From: Streptomyces sp. BA2
GTDB taxonomy: Bacteria; Actinomycetota; Actinomycetes; Streptomycetales; Streptomycetaceae
Direction: 5' to 3'
DNA length: 64,000 bases
Assembly (NCBI RefSeq): GCF_009769735.1
Contig: NZ_WSRO01000002.1
Span: forward strand, 6,150,001-6,214,000
Position numbers and translations under genes: made by a program. Shown here piece after piece: positions 35,359-42,317 of this stretch; positions within the stretch are counted from its first letter, which is position 1, and every line of letters starts with the position of its first letter. The notes under the pieces were generated by a model. The model saw nothing but the letters and a program-made list of their open reading frames with translations, made no database searches and was not told where the DNA came from.

Positions 35359-36704
35359 GCGTCGAATCCGCGATACCCGCGACAATGACTCCACCGCTCG
35401 TCAGCGGTGGTGCCCCGCTCATCGGTCACGCCTGGAACCTGGTGCGCGACCCCCTCGGCTTCCTCGCCGCGCTGCGGGATCATGGTGATCTCGTACGCAT
35501 AAGGCTGGGACCCAAGACCGCGTACGCGGTCTGCGACCCCGTGTTGGTCGGGCAGCTCCTGAGGAGCCCCGACTACGTCGTCGGAGGGCCGCTCTGGGAC
35601 ACCCTGGAAGTGCTCCTCGGCAAGGGCGTGGCGACCAGCAACGGAAAGCTGCACCGGCGTCAACGGCGCATGATGCAGCCCGCGTTCAGGCGCGAGCGGG
35701 TCGCCGGCTACGCCAAGGTGATGGAGGAGGAGGCCCGCATGGCGGCCGCGCGCTGGCGGCCGGGCGACACGGTCGACATCAACGCGGAGATGTTCCGCAC
35801 CGCCGTGCGCGTCGTGTCCCGCTCGCTCCTGGAGGTCGACGCGATCAGCGAGAAGGCGGACCGCATCGCCGAATCGCTGCACACCGTCTTCGAGGGTCTC
35901 TACCGCAGGATGGTTCTCTCGGTCGGGCCGCTGTACCGCGTGCCGACCCAGGGCAACCGCCGCTTCCAGAACGCGCTCGCCGATCTGCACGCACTGGTCG
36001 ACGAGATCGTCGCCGAAGGCAGGGCGGCGGGTGCGGATCAGGACGATCTGCTGGCCGAAATGCTGCGGGCGCGCGATGAATCAGGGCAGCCGCTCAGCGA
36101 CCAGGAGGTCCACGACCACGTGATCTCCCTTGTCGTGGCGGGCGCCGAGAATATCGCGTCTACCCTGGCGTGGACGTTCCATCTGCTGGCCCAACACCCC
36201 GAGCAGGAAAGGCGATTGGTTGAAGAAGTAAATGCCGTGGCACCGGACCGGGAGATCACATTCGCCGACCTCGGGGACCTGCCGCACACCCGGAATGTCG
36301 TCACCGAGGCCATGCGTATACAACCGGCCGCCTGGATATTCACCCGCAGGTCGGTTGGAGAGACCAACCTGGGTGGCTACCGTATTCCGGCCGGTGCCGA
36401 CATCGTCTACAGCGTGTACGCGATGCAGCGCGATCCGCGTTCCTTCGAGCAGCACCTCGAGTTCGACCCGGACCGCTGGAGCCCGGAACGTGCGGGTGAC
36501 ATACCGGAGTTCGCGATGATGCCGTTCGGTACCGGTAACCGCAAGTGCCCTGGCGACCATTTCAGCCTGGTCGAACTGGCCATCATCCTGGCGACGGTGG
36601 CCCCGAAGTGGCACCTGGCGCCGGTCGCGGAGACCGACGCCGACACGAAGATCGGGATCACGCTACAGCCGAAGAAGCTGGTTCTCCGGGCCGAGCGGCG
36701 CTGA
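35355..36704 (+). CDS. cyp170A: Cytochrome P450 CYP170-type (albaflavenone synthase)
   Basis: 449 residues, coupled to the terpene synthase. Oxidises epi-isozizaene in two steps to albaflavenone. Haem-ligand Cys398 lies in FGTGNRKCPGDHF; ExxR is E318-R321 (TEAMR). The I-helix reads AGAENIAS (262-269): the usual acid-alcohol pair E-T is E-N here, whereas CYP170A1 as I remember it has SETIAS. The Asp-rich DQDDLLAEML near 228-237 corresponds to the region that in CYP170A1 belongs to a second, farnesene-forming site; whether that activity exists here is unknown. The 3' end overlaps the convergent AraC-type gene by 47 bp. Confidence 0.9.
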   Translation: MSVESAIPATMTPPLVSGGAPLIGHAWNLVRDPLGFLAALRDHGDLVRIRLGPKTAYAVCDPVLVGQLLRSPDYVVGGPLWDTLEVLLGKGVATSNGKLHRRQRRMMQPAFRRERVAGYAKVMEEEARMAAARWRPGDTVDINAEMFRTAVRVVSRSLLEVDAISEKADRIAESLHTVFEGLYRRMVLSVGPLYRVPTQGNRRFQNALADLHALVDEIVAEGRAAGADQDDLLAEMLRARDESGQPLSDQEVHDHVISLVVAGAENIASTLAWTFHLLAQHPEQERRLVEEVNAVAPDREITFADLGDLPHTRNVVTEAMRIQPAAWIFTRRSVGETNLGGYRIPAGADIVYSVYAMQRDPRSFEQHLEFDPDRWSPERAGDIPEFAMMPFGTGNRKCPGDHFSLVELAIILATVAPKWHLAPVAETDADTKIGITLQPKKLVLRAERR

Positions 36705-37659
36705 CGGCCGGGCCGCGGAAGGTGCGGCGGTAGGCGTTCGGCGTGGTGCCGAGCGCCCGCAGGAACTGGTGGCGCATCGCTGCGGCGTTGCCGAAACCGG
36801 CACGCCCGGCGATGGCGTCCACTGTCTCGTCCGAGCCTTCGAGCAACTCCTGGGCAAGCAGCACGCGTTGGCGCAGGAGCCAGCGGTAGGGCGTGGTGCC
36901 GGTCTCCTGCTGGAAGCGGCGCGCGAAGGTGCGCGGCGACATGTGCGCACGCTCGGCGAGCCGCTCGACGGTGATCTCCTCGTCCAGATGGCGCTCCATC
37001 CAGGCGAGTACCCCGCCCACGGTGTCGCATGCCGATCGCGGCAGCGGGCGCGTCACGAACTGGGCCTGCCCGCCGTCGCGATGGGGCGGTACGACCATGC
37101 GCCGGGCGATGGCGTTGGCGACCTCGGTCCCGTGCTCCTGGCGCACGATGTGCAGGCAGGCGTCGATCCCGGCGGCGGTGCCCGCCGACGTCACGACCGG
37201 GCCCTCGTCCACGTACAGGACGTCGGGTTCGACCCGGGCGCGCGGATAACGCACCGCGAGCTCCGTGGAGTGCTGCCAGTGCACGGCGCAGCGGCGCCCG
37301 TCGAGCAGCCCCGCGGCGCCGAGCACGAAGACGCCGGAGCAGACGGAGAGGATGCGGGCCCCGCGGTCCACCCCGCGGCGCAGGGCGGCGAGCAGCTCCT
37401 CGGGATAGTCGCGGGCCACGAACGACTGGCCCGCGGGGACGGCGATGAGGTCGGCTTCTTCGAGCCGGTCGAGGCCGTACGGAGTGGTGATCGAGAACCC
37501 GGCGTGATTGCTCAGGGACCCGCTCTCCGCGGCGACCACCGCGAAGTCGTACACGGGAAGACCCTCGTCGCTCCGGTCGAGGCCGAACACCTCGCAGACG
37601 ACGCCGAGTTCGAAGGGATTCACGCCGTCGAGCAGCACGACGGCCACGTTGTTCAGCAT
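36658..37659 (-). CDS. nrdS: GATase1-like / AraC-family regulator, NrdS-like
   Basis: 333 residues. N-terminal DJ-1/PfpI (GATase1-like) domain, residues 1-185, with ILSVCSGVFVLGAAGLLDGR around the nucleophile-elbow cysteine. C-terminal AraC DNA-binding domain from about 215, with two helix-turn-helices (ITVERLAERAHMSPRTFARRF and VDAIAGRAGFGNAAAMRHQF). In S. coelicolor an AraC-type gene downstream of nrdAB was described as nrdS in the B12-controlled nrdABS operon; position and strand agree, though 243 bp separate it from nrdB here. Its target genes are not known to me. Confidence 0.8.
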   Translation of the reverse strand: MLNNVAVVLLDGVNPFELGVVCEVFGLDRSDEGLPVYDFAVVAAESGSLSNHAGFSITTPYGLDRLEEADLIAVPAGQSFVARDYPEELLAALRRGVDRGARILSVCSGVFVLGAAGLLDGRRCAVHWQHSTELAVRYPRARVEPDVLYVDEGPVVTSAGTAAGIDACLHIVRQEHGTEVANAIARRMVVPPHRDGGQAQFVTRPLPRSACDTVGGVLAWMERHLDEEITVERLAERAHMSPRTFARRFQQETGTTPYRWLLRQRVLLAQELLEGSDETVDAIAGRAGFGNAAAMRHQFLRALGTTPNAYRRTFRGPAVSAARPGEPASSAVA

Positions 37660-37752
37660 GGGCGCCAGTGTGCCGCGGTCTTGGCAGTAAGTCGATGGTG
37701 TGTGGCAGTCCTGCCACTGACACTACGGTCCGGCGCGCAGGACAGTGAGGAC

Positions 37753-38025
37753 ATGAACGCATTCCTCGGATACGCGACTGTCCTGACCGTCCTCCTCCTG
37801 CTGGCCGCACCCTCGCTCGTCGGGTACGTCCACGACCGCCGGATCGACCGCGAGCTGCGCGAGGCGGCACGCGCCCCGCACAGCTCACGGCAACCGGACG
37901 TACTAGAACTCGTCGTCGAAGGAGACCGAGCCCTCGACCGCGACCTGGTAGGCGGAAGGCCGCCGCTCGAAGAAGTTGGTCAGCTCCTGGACACCCTGGA
38001 GCTCCATGAACGAGAACGGGTTTGA
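37753..38025 (+). CDS. Possible small membrane protein overlapping nrdB 3' end
   Basis: 90-codon frame beginning ATG at 37753 (GTGAGG just upstream). Residues 3-24 (AFLGYATVLTVLLLLAAPSLVG) form a convincing membrane segment followed by HDRRIDRELREAARAP. From about residue 50 the frame runs antisense through the end of nrdB and looks like shadow coding. The N-terminal half may be a real small protein, divergent from the AraC-type gene; the C-terminal half is doubtful. Confidence 0.35.
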   Translation: MNAFLGYATVLTVLLLLAAPSLVGYVHDRRIDRELREAARAPHSSRQPDVLELVVEGDRALDRDLVGGRPPLEEVGQLLDTLELHERERV

Positions 38026-38925
38026 GGAGCCGTAGACCGGCGCGAAGCCGAGCCGCTGGAGCCGCTGGTCGGCGACGCACTGCAGGTACTCGCGCATGGA
38101 GTCGGTGTTCATGCCGGGCAGGCCCTCACCGCACAGGTCGCGCGCGAACTGCAGCTCGGCCTCGACGGCCTCCTTGAGCATGTCCGTGACCTGCGTCCGC
38201 AGCGCGTCGTCGAAGAGCTCCGGCTCCTCCTTGCGGACGGTGTCGACGACGTCGAAGGCGAAGCTCATGTGCATCGTCTCGTCGCGGAACACCCAGTTGG
38301 TGCCGGTGGCGAGGCCGTGCAGCAGACCGCGCGAGCGGAACCAATAGACGTAGGCGAAGGCACCGTAGAAGAAGAGGCCCTCGATGCACGCGGCGAAGCA
38401 GATCAGGTTCAGCAGGAAGCGGCGCCGGTCGGACTTGCTCTCAAGACGGTCCATCTTCTCGACGGAGTCCATCCACCGGAAGCAGAACTCGGCCTTCTCG
38501 CGGATGGAGGGGATCTCCTCGACCGCGTCGAAGGCGGCGGCGCGGTCGTCCGGGTCCGGCAGATAGGTGTCGAGCAGCGTCAAGTAGAACTGGACGTGCA
38601 CGGCCTCCTCGAAGAGCTGGCGGCTCAAGTAGAGCCGTGCCTCGGGGGAGTTGATGTGCTTGTAGAGCGTGAGCACGAGGTTGTTGGAGACGATCGAGTC
38701 GCCGGTCGCGAAGAACGCGACCAGGCGGCCGATCATGTGCTGCTCGCCGGGCGAGAGCTTGGCGAGGTCGGCGACGTCCGAGTGGAGGTCGACCTCCTCC
38801 ACGGTCCAGGTGTTCTTGATCGCGTCCCGGTAGCGCTCGTAGAAGTCGGGGTAGCGCATGGGGCGCAGGGTCAGCTCGAAGCCCGGGTCGAGGAGGTTCT
38901 TCTCGGCGTTGGTGGTGGAGCTCAT
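37903..38925 (-). CDS. nrdB: Ribonucleotide reductase class Ia, beta subunit
   Basis: 340 residues from ATG at 38925, overlapping the nrdA stop by one base (TAATG). Houses the diiron-tyrosyl radical cofactor: EEAVHVQFY (106-114) supplies Glu/His ligands and, four residues after the His, the radical-tyrosine position Y114. CIEGLFFYGAF and RDETMHMSF give the second set of ligands. The C-terminal tail SVSFDDEF is the short acidic peptide that docks on NrdA. Forms an alpha2-beta2 enzyme with NrdA, making deoxyribonucleotides aerobically. Confidence 0.95.
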   Translation of the reverse strand: MSSTTNAEKNLLDPGFELTLRPMRYPDFYERYRDAIKNTWTVEEVDLHSDVADLAKLSPGEQHMIGRLVAFFATGDSIVSNNLVLTLYKHINSPEARLYLSRQLFEEAVHVQFYLTLLDTYLPDPDDRAAAFDAVEEIPSIREKAEFCFRWMDSVEKMDRLESKSDRRRFLLNLICFAACIEGLFFYGAFAYVYWFRSRGLLHGLATGTNWVFRDETMHMSFAFDVVDTVRKEEPELFDDALRTQVTDMLKEAVEAELQFARDLCGEGLPGMNTDSMREYLQCVADQRLQRLGFAPVYGSSNPFSFMELQGVQELTNFFERRPSAYQVAVEGSVSFDDEF

Positions 38926-41345
38926 TACTGGCAGGCCTCGCAGGACTCGGGGTTTTCCAGGGAGCAGGCGACGGCTTCTTCGGCCGTGGCCTGGGCAGGT
39001 ACAGGGGAGGGGCCGGGGGTGGGGGCGGGCTCGGCGGATTCGCTCCGGCCCGCCGCCGCGCGGGCGATGCGGGTCGCCGGGCGCGAGCGCAGGTAGTACG
39101 TGGTCTTCAGACCCTGCTGCCAGGCGTAGGCGTACATCGAGGAGAGCTTGCCGATGGTCGGCGTCTCCAGGAACAGGTTCAGGGACTGCGCCTGGTCCAG
39201 GAACGGCGTGCGCGCGGCGGCCATGTCGATCAGGCCGCGCTGCGGGATCTCCCACGCGGTGCGGTAGAGCTCGCGCACCTCGGCCGGGATCCAACTGAAG
39301 CCCTGCACCGAGCCGTTGGCCTCGCGCAGCGCCTCGCGGGTCTGGGCGTCCCAGACGCCGAGCCGTTTGAGCTCCTGCACCAAGTAGGCGTTGACCTGGA
39401 GGAATTCACCACTCAGCGTCTCGCGCTTGAAGAGGTTGGAGACCTGCGGCTCGATGCACTCGTACACGCCCGCGATGGACGCGATCGTGGCGGTCGGCGC
39501 GATCGCGAGAAGCAGCGAGTTGCGCATGCCGGTCGCGGCGATGCGTTCCCGCAGCGCGGCCCAGCGCTCCGGCCAGGTCAGCTCGACGCCGTAGTGGTCG
39601 GGGTGCAGGACGCCGCGCGCGGTGCGGGTCTTCTCCCAGGCGGGCAGCGGGCCGTTGCGCTCGGCGAGGTCGGCGGATGCCTCGTACGCGGCGAGCATGA
39701 TCCGCTCGGCGATGCGCGTCGAGAGGGCGCGCGCGGCGGGCGAGTCGAACGGCAGCTTCAGCTGGAAGAAGACGTCCTGCAGACCCATCGCGCCCAGGCC
39801 CACCGGGCGCCACCTGGCGTTGGAGCGGCCTGCCTGCTCGGTCGGGTAGAAGTTGATGTCGACGACGCGGTCGAGGAAGGTGACCGCGGTGCGGACGGTC
39901 TCGTCGAGCCGCTCCCAGTCGATGTCACCGGCAGCCGTGTCCACGAAGGCGCCGAGGTTCACCGAACCCAGGTTGCAGACGGCCGTCTCGCCGTCGTCCG
40001 TCACCTCCAGGATCTCCGTGCAGAGGTTGGAGGAGTGGACGGTGTGGCCGGGCTCCGCCGTCTGGTTGGCGGTGCGGTTGGCGGCGTCCTTGAAGGTCAT
40101 CCAGCCGTTGCCGGTCTGCGCCAGGGTGCGCATCATGCGGCCGTACAGGTCGCGGGCCGGGATGGTCTTGCGGGCGAGCCCGGCGGCCTCGGCCTTGCGG
40201 TAGGCCGCGTCGAACTCGTCGCCCCACAGATCGACGAGCTCCGGCACGTCGGCCGGCGAGAACAGCGACCAGTCCTGGCTGGCTGCGACCCGGCGCATGA
40301 ACTCGTCCGGGATCCAGTGCGCGAGGTTGAGGTTGTGCGTGCGGCGCGCGTCCTCACCCGTGTTGTCGCGCAGCTCCAGGAACTCCTCGATGTCGGAGTG
40401 CCACGTCTCCAGGTAGACCGCGGCGGCACCCTTGCGGCGCCCGCCCTGGTTCACGGCGGCGACGGAGGCGTCCAGCGTCTTCAGGAACGGCACGATGCCG
40501 TTGGAGTGACCGTTCGTGCCGCGGATCAGCGAACCGCGGGCGCGGATGCGGGAGTACGAGAGGCCGATGCCGCCCGCGTGCTTGGAGAGGCGCGCGACCT
40601 GGTGGTAGCGGTCGTAGATGGAGTCCAGCTCGTCCAGCGGGGAGTCGAGGAGGTAGCAGGAGGACATCTGCGGGTGGCGGGTGCCGGAGTTGAAGAGCGT
40701 CGGCGATGACGGCAGGTAGTCCAGGCGGCTCATCAGGCGGTACAGGGAGGCGACTTCGTCCACCGAACGCTGGCTGCCGTCTTCGGCGAGGCCGCTCGCG
40801 ACGCGCAGCATGAAGTGCTGCGGGGTCTCGATGACGTGCCGGGTGATCGGGTGGCGAAGCAGATAGCGGCTGTGCAGGGTGCGCAGGCCGAAGTAGCCGA
40901 AGCGGAAGTCGGCGCCGTCGTCGAGGGCGGCCTGCACGAGCTCGTCCAGGCGCTCCGCGTGGTCGGTGACGAACGCGGCGGTACGGTCCGCGATCAGCCC
41001 CTCGCGGTGGCCGACGGCAACCGAGTCGGAGAAGCTGCGCACGCCCTGCGACGCGGCCTCGTCACGGATGCTGAGGCTGAGGAGCCTGGCCGCGAGCTGC
41101 GAGTAGGTCGGGTCCTCGGAGATGAGCCCGGCGGCCGCCTCGGTCGCGAGATCCCGCAGCTCCGCCACGTCGGCCTTGGCCGAACGGCCCCTCAGCGCCG
41201 CGGCGGCGACCCGGCCGGGGTCGGCGTCGGGGAGGTCGGCGGTGAGGTCGGTCAGGGTACGCAGCAGCGCGGTTCCTGGGCCGTCGGCGATCCGCGACTC
41301 GTCGGTGGTCTGCGCTGACGCAGGTTCGGCTGGCGCGATGGTCAC
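38925..41345 (-). CDS. nrdA: Ribonucleotide reductase class Ia, alpha subunit
   Basis: 806 residues from GTG at 41345, with GAGGGAG eight bases upstream. Catalytic residues: MSSCYLLDSP (first redox Cys), HSSNLCTEILEV (Asn, radical Cys, Glu) and AVCNLGSVNLG (second redox Cys). The C-terminal CEACQ holds the cysteine pair re-reduced by thioredoxin. The N-terminus (about 80 residues before the RNR fold) lacks a recognisable VxKRDG ATP-cone, so overall activity control by dATP may be missing; this is seen by motif absence only. Expression is predicted to be under a B12 riboswitch and NrdR boxes upstream, keeping this enzyme off when B12-dependent class II RNR can work. Confidence 0.95.
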   Translation of the reverse strand: MTIAPAEPASAQTTDESRIADGPGTALLRTLTDLTADLPDADPGRVAAAALRGRSAKADVAELRDLATEAAAGLISEDPTYSQLAARLLSLSIRDEAASQGVRSFSDSVAVGHREGLIADRTAAFVTDHAERLDELVQAALDDGADFRFGYFGLRTLHSRYLLRHPITRHVIETPQHFMLRVASGLAEDGSQRSVDEVASLYRLMSRLDYLPSSPTLFNSGTRHPQMSSCYLLDSPLDELDSIYDRYHQVARLSKHAGGIGLSYSRIRARGSLIRGTNGHSNGIVPFLKTLDASVAAVNQGGRRKGAAAVYLETWHSDIEEFLELRDNTGEDARRTHNLNLAHWIPDEFMRRVAASQDWSLFSPADVPELVDLWGDEFDAAYRKAEAAGLARKTIPARDLYGRMMRTLAQTGNGWMTFKDAANRTANQTAEPGHTVHSSNLCTEILEVTDDGETAVCNLGSVNLGAFVDTAAGDIDWERLDETVRTAVTFLDRVVDINFYPTEQAGRSNARWRPVGLGAMGLQDVFFQLKLPFDSPAARALSTRIAERIMLAAYEASADLAERNGPLPAWEKTRTARGVLHPDHYGVELTWPERWAALRERIAATGMRNSLLLAIAPTATIASIAGVYECIEPQVSNLFKRETLSGEFLQVNAYLVQELKRLGVWDAQTREALREANGSVQGFSWIPAEVRELYRTAWEIPQRGLIDMAAARTPFLDQAQSLNLFLETPTIGKLSSMYAYAWQQGLKTTYYLRSRPATRIARAAAGRSESAEPAPTPGPSPVPAQATAEEAVACSLENPESCEACQ

Positions 41346-41494
41346 GTGGAGCACTCCCTCGCTCGGCTCAGAGCCTCGGGGAGGGGTGAGTGACACACGG
41401 GGGCCGCCCCTGGGCAGGGCTGCGCTCCGCGTCCACCAGCCCATTCCACGAGGCCCGGACGTCGTTGGCACCCGGACCGGTCGGAACGGGCGCA
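41346..41494 (-). promoter_or_regulatory. Long nrdA leader with RBS-pairing potential
   Basis: About 150 nt between riboswitch and nrdA start. Near the start codon CCCTC (about 41376-41382 on the minus strand) can pair with the GAGGG of the ribosome-binding site around a GGCT/AGCC stem, giving a plausible translational-off hairpin. No gene is seen in this stretch. Confidence 0.45.
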
Positions 41495-41593
41495 CTGTCG
41501 ACAGGTCTTCGGACTTGCGAGCACGACAAATGCGTACTCATACACCGTTGCGGGACAGTTCCGGACTTGCACCGGATTCCCCTGCGGCGACAG
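41495..41593 (-). ncRNA. Cobalamin (B12) riboswitch
   Basis: Read on the minus strand: P1 arms CTGTCG/CGACAG at the two ends, then the conserved core GGGAATCCGGTGCAAGTCC, continuing GGAACTGTCCCGCAACGG, and the B12 box AAGTCCGAAGACCTGTC (41516-41500). These are the hallmark segments of the cobalamin riboswitch. It sits in the nrdA leader, as reported for the S. coelicolor class Ia nrd operon, and should reduce nrdAB expression when adenosylcobalamin is plentiful. A compact form: the P1 arms are only about 99 nt apart. Confidence 0.93.
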
Positions 41594-41601
41594 CGAGCAC
41601 G

Positions 41602-41649
41602 AGCATACATCTTGTGCTGGCGCTGCGAGGCAGCCCCATATCTTGTGTC
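41602..41649 (-). promoter_or_regulatory. nrdA promoter with two NrdR-like boxes
   Basis: On the minus strand GCACAAGATGTATG (about 41604-41617) and ACACAAGATATGG (about 41636-41648) repeat the same 7-bp CACAAGA core exactly 31 bp apart, three helical turns. This is the geometry of tandem NrdR boxes. The proximal box overlaps a TATGCT -10 element (41607-41602), placing transcription start at or near the first base of the riboswitch P1 arm. Confidence 0.72.
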
Positions 41650-41681
41650 GGCGGTGTGGCCTCGAACGCATAAGGGTTGCA

Positions 41682-41702
41682 TGTAATGCGTTGCGTATTA
41701 CA
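41682..41702. promoter_or_regulatory. Palindromic operator of the toxin-antitoxin pair
   Basis: TGTAATGCG and CGTATTACA form a 9-bp inverted repeat (one mismatch) around TTG, ending 8 bp before the antitoxin ATG. It is a likely autoregulatory site for the ribbon-helix-helix-type antitoxin. It lies about 33 bp from the distal NrdR-like box of the divergent nrdA promoter. Confidence 0.62.
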
Positions 41703-41710
41703 ATGCGGGT

Positions 41711-41950
41711 ATGACCCCCAAGACCATCAGTTTCCGCCCTGACGCCGAGACTCACCGCGAGCTGGAAGCGCTGGCAGAGGTCCGGGACATCACAGCTTCG
41801 GATGCCATAAGGCTCGCCATTCACGAGGCGTACGTCCGGGAGCAGTACCGCCGTGCCGCCGCGGAATTGGCAGCGTGGCGCAACGACCCCGCGTACCAGG
41901 CCGAGATGGCCGAGGTGCGAGAGGAAATGAACGAACTCCGTGCGTGGTGA
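41711..41950 (+). CDS. Antitoxin, ribbon-helix-helix type (MazE-like)
   Basis: 79 residues. The N-terminus TPKTISFRPDAETHRELEALAEVRDITASDAIRLAIHEAY fits a ribbon-helix-helix DNA-binding fold (a short strand, then two helices), followed by a charged helical tail (REQYRRAAAELAAWRNDPAYQAEM) of the kind that wraps the toxin. It overlaps the MazF-like toxin gene by 11 bp. The upstream palindrome at 41682 is its likely operator. Its sequence is somewhat less GC-rich than its neighbours, hinting at acquisition. Confidence 0.82.
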   Translation: MTPKTISFRPDAETHRELEALAEVRDITASDAIRLAIHEAYVREQYRRAAAELAAWRNDPAYQAEMAEVREEMNELRAW

Positions 41951-42254
41951 CGTCTACCGGCTGCGTGCCCGCAAGGATGCCGCCGGTCATGAGCAGCGGG
42001 GTACACGCTTCGCAGTGGTCCTGCAGACCGAAGCTCTCCATACATCCACGCTGATCGTGGCGCCGACATCGACGAGCGCTCGACCGGGCCTACTGCACCC
42101 GAAGCTGGACGCGGACGGCACTGCGACGGTGGTCCTCGTCGAGCAGATGGCCGCCGTGGACCCTGACCGGCTCGGCGATTGGTTCGGCCGCGTCGATCCG
42201 CAGGAGTGGGATGACGTCGAGCGAGCGGTGAAGCTGGTGCTGGGCCTCCTTTGA
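41940..42254 (+). CDS. MazF/PemK-type endoribonuclease toxin
   Basis: 104 residues from GTG at 41940 (MRGDVYRLRARKD), overlapping the antitoxin. The MazF/PemK fold is indicated by the RGDVY start, RGTRFAVVLQTE, STLIVAPTSTSARPG and LVEQMAAVDPDRLGD, where Arg/Thr residues of the RNA-cleavage site are expected. Such toxins cut mRNA at short sequences; the cut site cannot be predicted. A strong hairpin follows. The pair sits between nrdA (divergent) and mctP (convergent), a compact insertion between housekeeping operons. Confidence 0.86.
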   Translation: MRGDVYRLRARKDAAGHEQRGTRFAVVLQTEALHTSTLIVAPTSTSARPGLLHPKLDADGTATVVLVEQMAAVDPDRLGDWFGRVDPQEWDDVERAVKLVLGLL

Positions 42255-42263
42255 CACGCGACA

Positions 42264-42294
42264 GCGGGCCGCCGGATTCCTCCCGGCGGCCCGC
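42264..42294. terminator. Bidirectional terminator
   Basis: 12-bp stem GCGGGCCGCCGG / CCGGCGGCCCGC with a 7-nt loop, 10 bp after the toxin stop and 24 bp from the convergent symporter stop. Confidence 0.8.
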
Positions 42295-42317
42295 GTCACG
42301 CACGTACAAGAAGAGGC

